Source: PHAA01 sp022706565 (GTDB taxonomy: Bacteria > Bacillota > Syntrophomonadia > Syntrophomonadales > Syntrophomonadaceae). Taken from it: a stretch of DNA of 64,000 nt. The stretch is from NCBI GenBank assembly GCA_040769385.1, contig JAXGLD010000003.1, forward strand, positions 186,001 through 250,000. Reading direction: 5' to 3'. A program made the position numbers and the translations under genes. Positions 31,963 through 40,466 of the stretch are shown piece by piece; within the stretch, counting starts at the first letter, position 1, and every line of letters begins with the position of its first letter. The notes beneath the pieces are model-generated. The model searched no databases, had not been told where the DNA came from, and saw nothing but the letters and a program-made list of their open reading frames with translations.

Positions 31963-32307
31963 ATGAATGACAACCCCTATGACAAGGCCCATGAGCTGGT
32001 GCGAGCTATTCAAGCCGATGAAAGATACCGGCGGTTGGCCGCAGCCCTGAGACTGCTTAATGCCAATCCGGAAGCCAAGAAGAAGCTCGACCTTTTCAGA
32101 AATCTGCAGATGGAGGTCAATCAGGCCGAACTGCTGGGACAACCCGTGGCCGAGGAACAGGTTCAGCAGGTAGCTTTGGAATATGCCAAGCTGAGCCGTA
32201 ACAAATTGATAGGCGAGGTATTTGATGCGGAAGCCGGCTTCATTCAGCTGTTTTCGGATATCCAGCAGATCATACAGAAGGGTCTGGAAAGCGAATTCGC
32301 CCTCTAA
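31963..32307 (+). CDS. YlbF/YmcA family protein
   Basis: A 114-residue helical protein of the DUF964/YlbF-YmcA family. In Bacillus two such proteins with YaaT form the Y-complex, which affects RNase Y and accelerates Spo0A phosphorylation. The pattern NPYDKAHELVRAIQAD, then NPEAKKKLDLFRNLQMEV, and the C-terminal EAGFIQLFSDIQQII match the family. I choose ATG 31963, 7 bases after GGGAGG; an in-frame ATG at 31957 is too close to that ribosome binding site. Given the sporulation genes around, a role in sporulation or RNA turnover is possible but not shown. Confidence 0.85.
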   Translation: MNDNPYDKAHELVRAIQADERYRRLAAALRLLNANPEAKKKLDLFRNLQMEVNQAELLGQPVAEEQVQQVALEYAKLSRNKLIGEVFDAEAGFIQLFSDIQQIIQKGLESEFAL

Positions 32308-32405
32308 CCCATCCTCGAGACTTGAATAGTTAACCGCCTTGCATTTAGCCAAATGTTGGCATCTCCAGTCGCTGAAATGTATACAGCATATCTGAACAAA
32401 AGCTA

Positions 32406-32433
32406 TTTACAGGCATTTTGCAGGTCCTATAAT
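32406..32433 (+). promoter_or_regulatory. Sigma-A promoter of gdhA
   Basis: -35 TTTACA (32406-32411) and a perfect -10 TATAAT (32428-32433), 16 bases apart. This predicts a leader of about 50 bases before the gdhA start. Confidence 0.75.
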
Positions 32434-32489
32434 GTTGAGTAGTGGATGTTCACGATATAACGGATTAATTCCGAAGGGGGATGCGAACA

Positions 32490-33818
32490 ATGTCATATGC
32501 CAGTACCGTGTTAGAGAAGGTAATGCAGAGAAATGCTCATGAACCAGAGTTTCTGCAGGCGGTTAAGGAAGTCCTGGAATCACTGGAACCAGTGGTGGAA
32601 AGACATCCGGAATTCGCCCGGGCGGGGGTCTTGGAGAGAATCGTGGAACCAGAGAGACAGGTAATATTCAGGGTCCCTTGGTTGGATGATAATGGGCGAG
32701 TGCAGGTAAACAGAGGTTTCCGGGTTCAATTCAACAGCGCTATTGGTCCTTATAAGGGGGGACTGCGCCTGCATCCCACCGTGAACCTCTCCATAATCAA
32801 ATTCCTGGGATTTGAGCAGATTTTCAAGAATTCCCTCACCGGACTGCCGATCGGCGGTGGTAAGGGAGGAAGTGATTTTGATCCCAAGGGCAAATCGGAT
32901 AATGAGATAATGAAATTCTGCCAAAGTTTCATGACCGAGCTATACAGGCACATTGGCGCGGACACCGACGTGCCAGCCGGGGATATCGGTGTCGGGGGCC
33001 GGGAGATAGGCTACTTGTACGGCCAATACAAGCGTATCACAGGCCTATATGAAGGAGTATTGACCGGCAAAGGTCTCAACTGGGGCGGCAGTCTGGCCCG
33101 CACGGAAGCCACTGGGTTCGGGCTGGTTTATTTCACTGAAGAGATGATGAAGGCCAAGGGCCAATCTTTTGCAGGCAAGACGGTGTCAATTTCCGGATCG
33201 GGCAACGTTGCCATATATGCAGCCCAAAAGGCCATGGAGCTAGGCGCACGGGTAATCACTATGAGCGATTCCAATGGTTATTTTGTTGACCCCAAGGGCA
33301 TTGATTTGGATGTAATCAAGCGAATCAAGGAAATCGAGAGAAAGAGATGTAGTGATTATGCCGATGAATGTGGGGCTCAATACTTCGCCGGTGATGGCAT
33401 CTGGAGCGTTCCGTGTGATATTGCCCTGCCTTGTGCCACTCAAAACGAATTGGACGAACAGGCGGCCAAGGCGCTCGTGGCAAACGGCTGCATCGCAGTC
33501 GGCGAAGGCGCCAATATGCCATGTACTCCTGAAGCGGTCAAGGTATTCCAGGACCACGGCGTTTTGTTCGGGCCGGCCAAAGCTGCCAACGCCGGCGGGG
33601 TTGCGGTATCGGCCCTGGAGATGTCCCAGAATAGCATGAGGTACGCATGGACATTTGAAGAGGTGGATTCCAAATTGAAGGACATCATGATCGATATATA
33701 CCGGAAATCCAGCGCCGCTGCCCAGGAATACGGTTTTGGCGATAACCTGGTGGCAGGAGCCAACATCGCTGGTTTCTTGAAGGTAGCCGAGGCTATGGCC
33801 AGCCAGGGTGCCGTATAG
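32490..33818 (+). CDS. gdhA: Glutamate dehydrogenase (NADP-type, hexameric)
   Basis: Reversibly aminates 2-oxoglutarate to glutamate, linking ammonium to carbon metabolism. The 442-residue product belongs to the short hexameric class. It has YKGGLRLHPTVN, the catalytic PIGGGKGGSDFDPKGKSD (about residues 120-137), PAGDIGVGGREIGYLYG, and the dinucleotide fold VSISGSGNVAIYAAQKA. I use ATG 32490, about 9 bases after AAGGGGG; an in-frame ATG at 32481 abuts the ribosome binding site. Single-gene transcript with its own promoter and terminator. Confidence 0.95.
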   Translation: MSYASTVLEKVMQRNAHEPEFLQAVKEVLESLEPVVERHPEFARAGVLERIVEPERQVIFRVPWLDDNGRVQVNRGFRVQFNSAIGPYKGGLRLHPTVNLSIIKFLGFEQIFKNSLTGLPIGGGKGGSDFDPKGKSDNEIMKFCQSFMTELYRHIGADTDVPAGDIGVGGREIGYLYGQYKRITGLYEGVLTGKGLNWGGSLARTEATGFGLVYFTEEMMKAKGQSFAGKTVSISGSGNVAIYAAQKAMELGARVITMSDSNGYFVDPKGIDLDVIKRIKEIERKRCSDYADECGAQYFAGDGIWSVPCDIALPCATQNELDEQAAKALVANGCIAVGEGANMPCTPEAVKVFQDHGVLFGPAKAANAGGVAVSALEMSQNSMRYAWTFEEVDSKLKDIMIDIYRKSSAAAQEYGFGDNLVAGANIAGFLKVAEAMASQGAV

Positions 33819-33842
33819 GAAATGATGTTGCCAGCATGACCG

Positions 33843-33873
33843 AAAGAACTTCCCGACCGGGAAGTTCTTTTTT
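33843..33873 (+). terminator. Rho-independent terminator after gdhA
   Basis: A perfect 12-bp stem (33843-33854 with 33859-33870), a GACC loop, and T residues to 33873. Confidence 0.94.
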
Positions 33874-33916
33874 GTGTTTGTATTCGGTCTGACCGGCGGG
33901 CAGCAGAAGGCTGGAG

Positions 33917-33959
33917 AAAGTGCCATCGGTCGTGCGGGTTGCGCGGGATGGTGCTTTTT
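33917..33959 (+). terminator. Second terminator-like hairpin between gdhA and prsA
   Basis: An 11-bp stem with two G-U pairs (33917-33927 with 33947-33957) closes a 19-base loop and is followed by TTTTTGTT. It lies after the gdhA terminator, about 145 bases before prsA. It may back up the first terminator or attenuate the prsA leader. Confidence 0.45.
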
Positions 33960-34103
33960 GTTACTCTAAATACAGCCGATCACGTGGTGGATTACGTATT
34001 GGGAACCGGTGTGTCCTGGTTTTCTTGCTCCGGCAGTCTGGGTTCCTAATCGAATCCACCGGCACAATTGTCCTGGTTGGTAGATTATTGGGGGAGGAAA
34101 CAC

Positions 34104-35057
34104 ATGTATAAGAAGCTATTGGTACTGGCTTCCTTGTTATTACTGTTGCTCGCGGCTGGGTGCCAAAAGCAGACGGTTAACAATGTGGCGACAGTGAATG
34201 GTGAAGGGATTACCCAGGTCGAGTATGACAAGTATTATAACCTTATAAAAAGCAATTATGAACAACAGCGGGGCACCACGCTGGATGCGTCCGCCGATAA
34301 GGATCTTATAAATAACATCAAAAACGGCGTATTCGAAGATTTAATCATGCAAAAGCTGATGCGCCAGGAAGCCAGCAAGCAATCGGTAACGGTCAGTAAA
34401 GAAGAGGTTGATGAGGTGCTGGTTCCTTTTAAGGAATCAAAAGAATCTGAAGAGGCTGGTGGTTATCAGAAGTTCTTGGATTCCATGCAGTCCAGTGAGG
34501 AGGATATACGCAACCAGATTGAGATCAGTATTCTTTACGACAAATTGCTGGACAAGGTTATTACCGACGTATCCGTTACCAATGAAGAGGCCCAGGCTTA
34601 TTACACTGAGAACGAAGCCTTGTTTAAGGATCCGGGGGGGACTCAAATATACCATATCCTGGTGGACAGTGAAGAACTGGCCCGGGATATTATCAGCCGG
34701 CTCAAACAGGGAGAGGATTTTGCTCAGTTGGCCGCCCAGTATTCTACCGATCCGGGCAGCAAAGCTGATGGCGGTGATGTAGGACTGGTCAATGCAAGTA
34801 CCAGTTTTGTTCCTGAATTCAAGCAGGTTGCCCTGGCACTCAAACCAGGACAGCTTCATCCGGAGCCGGTTAAAAGCGAATATGGTTATCATATAATCAA
34901 AGCTGGCGACAAAGTGGCCGCTTCACAACTCTCCTTTGAGGATGTCAAATCGGATTTGCAGAGACAATTGGAGATGGATGCCAAAAATAAGGCCTTTGAA
35001 GAATATATGCAGAATATAAGAAACAGCGCCGATATTAAAGATTTACGCCAGCAATAG
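34104..35057 (+). CDS. prsA: Lipoprotein peptidyl-prolyl isomerase, PrsA type
   Basis: An extracytoplasmic foldase that helps secreted proteins fold. The 317-residue precursor has a lipoprotein signal peptide with lipobox LAAGC (Cys at about 21). A SurA-like N-terminal chaperone region spans about 30-185. The parvulin domain (about 190-285) shows IYHILVDSEELA, LAAQYSTDPGSKADGGDVG and VKSEYGYHIIKA. The ATG at 34104 follows GGGGAGGAAAC. It is followed by a convergent flavin oxidoreductase gene. Confidence 0.92.
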   Translation: MYKKLLVLASLLLLLLAAGCQKQTVNNVATVNGEGITQVEYDKYYNLIKSNYEQQRGTTLDASADKDLINNIKNGVFEDLIMQKLMRQEASKQSVTVSKEEVDEVLVPFKESKESEEAGGYQKFLDSMQSSEEDIRNQIEISILYDKLLDKVITDVSVTNEEAQAYYTENEALFKDPGGTQIYHILVDSEELARDIISRLKQGEDFAQLAAQYSTDPGSKADGGDVGLVNASTSFVPEFKQVALALKPGQLHPEPVKSEYGYHIIKAGDKVAASQLSFEDVKSDLQRQLEMDAKNKAFEEYMQNIRNSADIKDLRQQ

Positions 35058-35079
35058 TCCCGGAGAATTCGTGAATGGA

Positions 35080-35115
35080 AAACAAAACCCGCCTGAGTAT
35101 TACTCTAGGCGGGTT
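35080..35115 (-). terminator. Terminator of the minus-strand flavin oxidoreductase gene
   Basis: AACCCGCCT (35086-35094) pairs with AGGCGGGTT (35107-35115). On the minus strand the hairpin is followed by TTGTTTT; the + strand side has only a poor T-run. It lies between convergent genes. Confidence 0.75.
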
Positions 35116-35169
35116 AATTGTATTGGTGTGTCTGTGTCCGGAGATTACTTTGCTGCCCACCTGGTAAGG

Positions 35170-36279
35170 TCAGGCGGTATCCCCCCGCCCAGCGTTCTGC
35201 CAAGCCTCTTCGTACTCTTCTACCAGAGTATTCATAAGCTCCTTGACTGATACTATCTCCTGGCAGCGATAAACGTTGGAGCCTGCAAATTCCAAGCCAT
35301 GTTTCATATTGCCCTTTTGGGCATTGGTAAGAGCCAGGGCAATGCAATAAGGGCTATTTTCCAGTTCACAGGTGGTAATGCAATGATAAGGGCATTTGAA
35401 GGGTTTCTTTTTGCCGGCCTCCACGTTGTCTATGAACTCGTTGCGAATTGCCCGTCCCGGCATTCCCACCGGGCTCTTGATTATCACTACATCCTCGGAA
35501 CGGGCCGTCAGGTAGGCTTCCTTGAATTTTGCCGAAGCATCGCATTCATTGGTAGTAACAAAGCGGGTCGCCATCTGCACCCCTTCGGCGCCCAATTGCA
35601 GGAATTTATAGATGTCTGCACCGGTAAAAATCCCTCCGGCGGCAATAACCGGGATATGCTTTTGGTTTTTTTCACTTATGGGCCGGATGGCCTCGATGAC
35701 CTCGGGTACCAGTTTTTCCAGAGTGAATTCAGGCTGGTCCAGCTGTTCAGGCTTGAAACCCAGGTGGCCGCCAGCCTTAGGACCCTCTACTACAAAAGCA
35801 TCAGGCAGATAGTCATAGCGGTCAAGCCAGCGTTTGCATATCAAAACAGCAGCCCGGCCGGAAGAGACGATGGGGACCAGCTTGGTTTTGTGTTTTTCCT
35901 GCAGGAATTGAGGCAAATTGAGGGGAAGGCCAGCTCCGGAAAAAATGACGTCAATACCTTCCTCCAGGGCTGTGGTTACCATGTCAGCAAAATTGGATAG
36001 GGCCACCATGATATTGACGCCCAAGATACCGTCGGTTTTCGCACGGGCTTTCTGGATTTCCATTCTCATGCGGCGTTTGCTGGCCTCAACATAATTGGAG
36101 AAACCGTCAGGTTCCAGCATACCAATGCCGGCAGCGGCAATGACCCCGATACCACCCTCCTGGGCAACTGCTGCGGCCAGACCTGATAAGGAAACCCCGA
36201 CTCCCATTCCACCTTGTACGATTGGGAGTCTGGCAACCAGGTCGCCCAAATGTAATTCTTTTAAGTGTTTTACCTGCAT
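35170..36279 (-). CDS. NAD(P)H-dependent flavin oxidoreductase (nitronate monooxygenase / FabK-like family)
   Basis: A TIM-barrel FMN protein of the nitronate monooxygenase/FabK family. The 369 residues show RLPIVQGGMGVGVSLSGLA at the N terminus, GVNIMVALSNF, VVEGPKAGGHLG, VIAAGGIFTGADIYKFL and GVQMATRFVTTNEC. A cysteine-rich C-terminal stretch (CPYHCITTC, then about 25 residues to CQE) is characteristic of the subgroup annotated as enoyl reductase-like or dioxygenase-like in Clostridia. I use the ATG at 36279, 6 bases after AAGGGG; ATG 36285 abuts that site. It is convergent with prsA and divergent from the fab operon, whose second gene is a true FabK. Confidence 0.85.
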   Translation of the reverse strand: MQVKHLKELHLGDLVARLPIVQGGMGVGVSLSGLAAAVAQEGGIGVIAAAGIGMLEPDGFSNYVEASKRRMRMEIQKARAKTDGILGVNIMVALSNFADMVTTALEEGIDVIFSGAGLPLNLPQFLQEKHKTKLVPIVSSGRAAVLICKRWLDRYDYLPDAFVVEGPKAGGHLGFKPEQLDQPEFTLEKLVPEVIEAIRPISEKNQKHIPVIAAGGIFTGADIYKFLQLGAEGVQMATRFVTTNECDASAKFKEAYLTARSEDVVIIKSPVGMPGRAIRNEFIDNVEAGKKKPFKCPYHCITTCELENSPYCIALALTNAQKGNMKHGLEFAGSNVYRCQEIVSVKELMNTLVEEYEEAWQNAGRGDTA

Positions 36280-36285
36280 ATACAT

Positions 36286-36576
36286 CCCCTTCTGGTATTA
36301 ATCTTGACGATTTTAGACAAACATTCCGCGGCATTCGATATTGCGATATAAATTTGGAGGAAAGACTCGGCAGGACCTCCCCTGTTTTTACATTAAAAGA
36401 CTTATGAATTATACCATAATATAGGCTGAATAATTATATGAGGACGGTGTTTTATTGACAACCCCTCACGCTCTGTATAAACTTATTTCGTGCATTGCTG
36501 TACGGTTGTATTTCCGGAATTACCAATATTTTATCTCATTCTTTTTTGAACATGCACGGAAAGGTAAAATGCGATT
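36286..36576. other. Divergent intergenic region upstream of fabH
   Basis: No gene is seen in these 291 bases. The half near fabH holds a promoter (36455-36481) and a long-range 9-bp imperfect inverted repeat (36488-36496 with 36552-36560) whose right arm touches the fabH ribosome binding site. No FapR-type operator was recognised. Confidence 0.5.
36455..36481 (+). promoter_or_regulatory. Candidate sigma-A promoter of the fab operon
   Basis: A perfect -35 TTGACA (36455-36460) and -10 TATAAA (36476-36481) are 15 bases apart, shorter than the ideal 17, which may mean activation or weak basal use. Confidence 0.55.
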
Positions 36577-37563
36577 ATGAAAGCAACTATCTTGGGCGTG
36601 GGACATTACTTACCGGAGAAAATTCTGACCAATAAGGATCTGGAGCAGATAGTAGACACCAACGATGCCTGGATTGTGGAAAGAAGTGGGATAAGGGAAC
36701 GCCATATCTTGGCTTCGGATGAGCCTTGCTCCCTCATGGCTATTGAGGCGGCCCGCCGGGCCCTGCAGAACGCCGACCTGGATGCGGCTGACTTGGACTT
36801 AATAATCGTGGGCACAGTTACCGGGGATATGGTTTTTCCGGCCACCGCTTGCCTTGTGCAGGCCGAGCTGGGTGCATTAAATGCAGCCGCTTTCGATTTG
36901 GCGGCCGGCTGTACTGGCTTCATATATGCCCTGACAGTAGCGGAGAAATTCCTCCTGGCATCCGACATGCGCCACATCCTGGTAGTTGGAGCCGAGGCAG
37001 TGTCAAAGGTTCTGGACTATACCGACCGCAGCACCTGTGTCCTTTTTGGGGACGGCGCCGGCGCAGCGGTATTGGGCAAGGCGGATAGTGACTATGGTAT
37101 CATAACCTCTTACCTGGGGGCGGATGGCAGGGGGGCCAAGGAACTCTATATGCCGGCGGGCGGCTCAGCTATACCGGCCACTGCGGAGAGTGTAGGTCAG
37201 AGACTGCATTATCTGCGTATGAATGGAACGGAAATTTTCAAGTTTGCAACCAAAACCATGACCACCGTTAGCGGCCGACTGGTCAATCAAGCCGGCCTTA
37301 CCTACCAGGACATCGATTTGTTTATTCCTCACCAGGCCAATATCAGGATCATTCAATCCGCTGCCAAGCGTATGAGAATGCCAATGGATAAAGTGTTTGT
37401 TAATTTGGATCGAGTCGGCAACACCTCGGCCGGATCGATTCCAGTAGCCCTGTCCGAGGCGTATGAACAGGGCCGTTTGCATAAAGGCGATCTGGTTATG
37501 ATGGTGGCCTTTGGAACCGGTTTGACATATGGCGGGGTCATCTTGCGTTGGGGGAGGGATTAG
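36577..37563 (+). CDS. fabH: 3-oxoacyl-[ACP] synthase III
   Basis: Starts fatty-acid synthesis by condensing acetyl-CoA (or a branched acyl-CoA) with malonyl-ACP. The 328-residue protein has active-site Cys112 in AAGCTGFIYA, the histidine in IPHQANIRI, and the asparagine in VGNTSAGSIP. WIVERSGIRERHI near the N terminus binds CoA. The ATG at 36577 follows GGAAAGG. First gene of a nine-gene fatty-acid operon; fabK starts directly after its stop codon. Confidence 0.96.
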   Translation: MKATILGVGHYLPEKILTNKDLEQIVDTNDAWIVERSGIRERHILASDEPCSLMAIEAARRALQNADLDAADLDLIIVGTVTGDMVFPATACLVQAELGALNAAAFDLAAGCTGFIYALTVAEKFLLASDMRHILVVGAEAVSKVLDYTDRSTCVLFGDGAGAAVLGKADSDYGIITSYLGADGRGAKELYMPAGGSAIPATAESVGQRLHYLRMNGTEIFKFATKTMTTVSGRLVNQAGLTYQDIDLFIPHQANIRIIQSAAKRMRMPMDKVFVNLDRVGNTSAGSIPVALSEAYEQGRLHKGDLVMMVAFGTGLTYGGVILRWGRD

Positions 37564-38511
37564 ATGCGCATTCATACCAGTATTTGCGATTTGTTCAATA
37601 TTGAGCACCCGGTTATTCAAGGGGGCATGGCCTGGATCGCTGGGGGGCGGTTGGCGGCAGCGGTCTCTGAGGCTGGGGGCATGGGGACGATCGGCTGTGG
37701 CAATGCGCCCGCTGATTGGCTTAAACAACAGATAGATATAGCTCGGGGCATCACCTCTCGTAATTTTGCGGTTAATCTGGTGATGACCTCGCCTTATCTG
37801 CAAGAGAATTTGGAATTAATCGTCCGGGAAAAGATACCGGTGGTGGCTACCGGCGGTGGAAACCCGGGACCATATATGGCCGGTTTGAAGGAAGCCGGCA
37901 TAAAGGTCATGCCCGTTGTTGCATCGGTCGCTCTGGCCAAACGGCTGGAAAGACTGGGTGCAGATGCCTTTGTAGTCGAGGGAGTTGAATCAGGCGGACA
38001 TGTCGGTGAAATGACTACTATCTGCATTGTACCCATGGTGGCCGATGCGGTAAAAGTGCCAATAGTAGCTGCAGGTGGGATCGCTGATGGCCGCGGACTA
38101 GTGGCTGCTCTGGCGCTGGGTGCCAAGGGAGCACAGATGGGCACCCGTTTTATCTGTGCCCAGGAGACAGACGTACACCCGAATTACCAGGAAAAAGTTA
38201 TCAAGACCAGGGACCGCTCGACCGTGGTGTGCGGAGAGACAACCGGTCACCCGGTTCGTGCCATACAAAATCCCTTTACTCATGAGTATCTTAAAGCCGA
38301 GAAGTCAGGCGCTGATGCCGATACCCTGCAGAAGATGGGAATCGGGCGCTATCCATTGGCCGCAGTCGAAGGTGACATGATCAATGGCAGCATCCTGTGC
38401 GGGCAGGTCGTAGGTCTGGTCAAACAGGTTCAGCCAGCGGCTCAAATCGTGGAGGAAGTAATCAGTGAAGCAGTGGTTTGGCTGCAGAAGGCGGGGGGCT
38501 TACTTTGTTAA
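37564..38511 (+). CDS. fabK: Enoyl-[ACP] reductase II
   Basis: An FMN-dependent reductase that completes each elongation cycle; an oxygen-tolerant but FabI-unrelated, triclosan-resistant type used by many Clostridia. The 315 residues show HPVIQGGMAWIAGGRLAAAV, VVEGVESGGHVGEM, VAAGGIADGRGLVAAL and GAQMGTRFICAQE. The start ATG follows the fabH stop TAG immediately, so translation is coupled. It overlaps fabD by 7 bases. Confidence 0.93.
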   Translation: MRIHTSICDLFNIEHPVIQGGMAWIAGGRLAAAVSEAGGMGTIGCGNAPADWLKQQIDIARGITSRNFAVNLVMTSPYLQENLELIVREKIPVVATGGGNPGPYMAGLKEAGIKVMPVVASVALAKRLERLGADAFVVEGVESGGHVGEMTTICIVPMVADAVKVPIVAAGGIADGRGLVAALALGAKGAQMGTRFICAQETDVHPNYQEKVIKTRDRSTVVCGETTGHPVRAIQNPFTHEYLKAEKSGADADTLQKMGIGRYPLAAVEGDMINGSILCGQVVGLVKQVQPAAQIVEEVISEAVVWLQKAGGLLC

Positions 38512-39428
38512 AGCTGGCATTTGTATTTCCGGGGCAAGGGGCCCAATATGTGGGCATGGGGCAGGAATTAGCAGCTGCTTACGGAGCAGCCAATGAGGTG
38601 TTTGCTCAGGCGGACCAGATATGCGGGTATAGTTTGAGCAGTATGTGTTTCACCGGACCCGAGGAGATGTTGAATCAAACCAGGTATGCCCAACCGGCCC
38701 TGTTGGTTACTAGTCTGGCCTGTCTGGCCGTAGCCCGGGCCAATGGTTTGTCGGCTGATTGCATGAGTGGCTTGAGCTTGGGCGAGTATACCGCTCTGGT
38801 TGGTGCCGGGGCCATACCGCTGGAGAAGGCTTTACCGCTGGTGATGCGCAGAGCCGAGCTGATGCAGGATGCGGTGCCGTTGGGCCAGGGAGCGATGGCG
38901 GCGGTAATGGGACTGGATAATGATATCGTCGAAGAGATATGCCGCAACCAGGAAGGCATCGTTACCGTAGCTAATTATAATTGCCCCGGACAGCTGGTCA
39001 TTTCCGGGGAAAAGGCGGCAGTGGAATCAGCTATCCTCGGGTTAAAGGAAAAGGGGGCCAAAACCATGCTGCTGGCAGTCAGTGTTCCCTCCCACAGTCC
39101 CCTGATGAGGGCTTGTGCCGAACAATTTGCTCAAGTCGTAGCCGGGGTGGAGTTTGAAAAGCCCCAGGTCCCAGTGGTTTCGAATGTTACTGCGGCTCCC
39201 CATGACGTCGCTGATATACCACGATTGTTGGTGGAACAGTTATACTCTCCAGTCCGCTGGGAGCAAAGCGTTCGCCGGATGATGACCATGGTCGACTACT
39301 TTGTTGAAGTCGGGCCCGGCTCCAGCCTGTCAGGATTAATTAAGAAGATCGATAAAGACCGGATATTAGGGCAGATTAGTGATATCAAGAGCCTCAATAA
39401 ATTGATGGAGAAGGTGAAATCAATATGA
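38505..39428 (+). CDS. fabD: Malonyl-CoA:ACP transacylase
   Basis: Loads malonate from CoA onto ACP. The 307-residue protein begins with LAFVFPGQGAQYVGMG. Its nucleophile is Ser91 in GLSLGEYTAL, and the histidine is in VPSHSPLM. I place the start at TTG 38505: it overlaps the end of fabK, with GGCGGGGGG 7 bases upstream, and the protein then begins exactly at the conserved core. It overlaps fabG by 4 bases (ATGA). Confidence 0.94.
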   Translation: MLKLAFVFPGQGAQYVGMGQELAAAYGAANEVFAQADQICGYSLSSMCFTGPEEMLNQTRYAQPALLVTSLACLAVARANGLSADCMSGLSLGEYTALVGAGAIPLEKALPLVMRRAELMQDAVPLGQGAMAAVMGLDNDIVEEICRNQEGIVTVANYNCPGQLVISGEKAAVESAILGLKEKGAKTMLLAVSVPSHSPLMRACAEQFAQVVAGVEFEKPQVPVVSNVTAAPHDVADIPRLLVEQLYSPVRWEQSVRRMMTMVDYFVEVGPGSSLSGLIKKIDKDRILGQISDIKSLNKLMEKVKSI

Positions 39429-40177
39429 ACAAGCCTGTAGCCCTGGTAACCGGTAGTTCCCGGGGTATCGGCCGGGCAATTGCCATTGAGCTGGCCAAGA
39501 ACTTCAGGATAGCCGTCAACTATTATGATAAGATCGAGGTAGATGCCAACCGGGCCCAAGCCCAGGAGGTGCTTGACCTCATCCGTCAAGCTGGAGGCGA
39601 CGGTGTCATATTGGGCGCTGATGTGTCCGATCCGGCCAGTGCCGCGCAATTGATAGAGGCCACAATAGCCAACCTGGATGGCATAGATGTCTTGGTTAAT
39701 AATGCCGGTATCAATAAAGACCAGCTTATGGTGCGCATGACCGACTCCCAATGGCATGATGTGATCGACACCAATTTGTCGTCGGCATTTTATTGCTCTC
39801 GAGCCGCCTTGAAGTATATGATGAAAAAGAAGCAGGGTCGCATCATCAACATATCTTCAGTAGTGGGGATGGCAGGTAATGCGGGACAAGCTCACTATGC
39901 CGCGTCAAAGGCGGGGCTGTTGGGATTTACCTACTCAGTGGCCAAAGAATACGGACCGCGGGGCATTACCGCCAATGCTGTGGCTCCCGGATACATCGTC
40001 AGCGATATGACCAATAAACTGCCGGCCGAGGTTACAGCCCGGATGACCGAGCAGATTCCACTGGGAAGACTGGGAACACCTGAAGATATAGCCGCATTGG
40101 TGGCTTTTCTGGCCTCTCCGGCGGCCGCCTATATTAATGGTCAGGTAATCCGCGTTGATGGTGGAATGTCAATATAA
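39425..40177 (+). CDS. fabG: 3-oxoacyl-[ACP] reductase
   Basis: An NADPH-dependent short-chain dehydrogenase that reduces 3-oxoacyl-ACP. The 250 residues contain the cofactor motif TGSSRGIGRAIA, NNAGINKD, catalytic Ser in NISSVVG, YxxxK in YAASKAG, and the C-terminal GQVIRVDGGM. The ATG overlaps the fabD stop codon. Slightly longer than usual between beta2 and alpha2 (DKIEVDANRAQAQEV). Confidence 0.95.
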   Translation: MNKPVALVTGSSRGIGRAIAIELAKNFRIAVNYYDKIEVDANRAQAQEVLDLIRQAGGDGVILGADVSDPASAAQLIEATIANLDGIDVLVNNAGINKDQLMVRMTDSQWHDVIDTNLSSAFYCSRAALKYMMKKKQGRIINISSVVGMAGNAGQAHYAASKAGLLGFTYSVAKEYGPRGITANAVAPGYIVSDMTNKLPAEVTARMTEQIPLGRLGTPEDIAALVAFLASPAAAYINGQVIRVDGGMSI

Positions 40178-40207
40178 ATAGATCAAAAAAATTGAGGAGG
40201 TAGGAGC

Positions 40208-40441
40208 ATGTCAGTATTTGAAACCGTAAAGAAAATCATCGTAGAAGTTAAAGGTATCGAAGAGGACCAGATCAAATTGGAATCACGTTTTGAAGAAGAC
40301 CTGGAAGCGGATTCCCTTGACGTGGTAGAGATGATCATGATGCTGGAAGAGGAATATGAATTCGAGATTCCTGAAGATGTTGCGGAGAAACTTAAAACTG
40401 TCAAGGACGTTGTCGATTACATCGAGCAGCACCGGCCATAA
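40208..40441 (+). CDS. acpP: Acyl carrier protein
   Basis: A small acidic carrier of growing acyl chains. The 77-residue, four-helix protein has the phosphopantetheine serine at Ser36 in the DSLD motif (ADSLDVVEMIM). The start has TTGAGGAGGTAGG before it, a very strong ribosome binding site, in line with the high amounts of ACP a cell needs. Confidence 0.97.
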   Translation: MSVFETVKKIIVEVKGIEEDQIKLESRFEEDLEADSLDVVEMIMMLEEEYEFEIPEDVAEKLKTVKDVVDYIEQHRP

Positions 40442-40466
40442 TAGTATTTGCAAATGAGGTGAAAAC

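Noticed and set aside
33920..34111. 63-codon frame between gdhA and prsA
   Set aside because: No ribosome binding site; it overlaps a hairpin and the prsA start, and shows no protein-like features.
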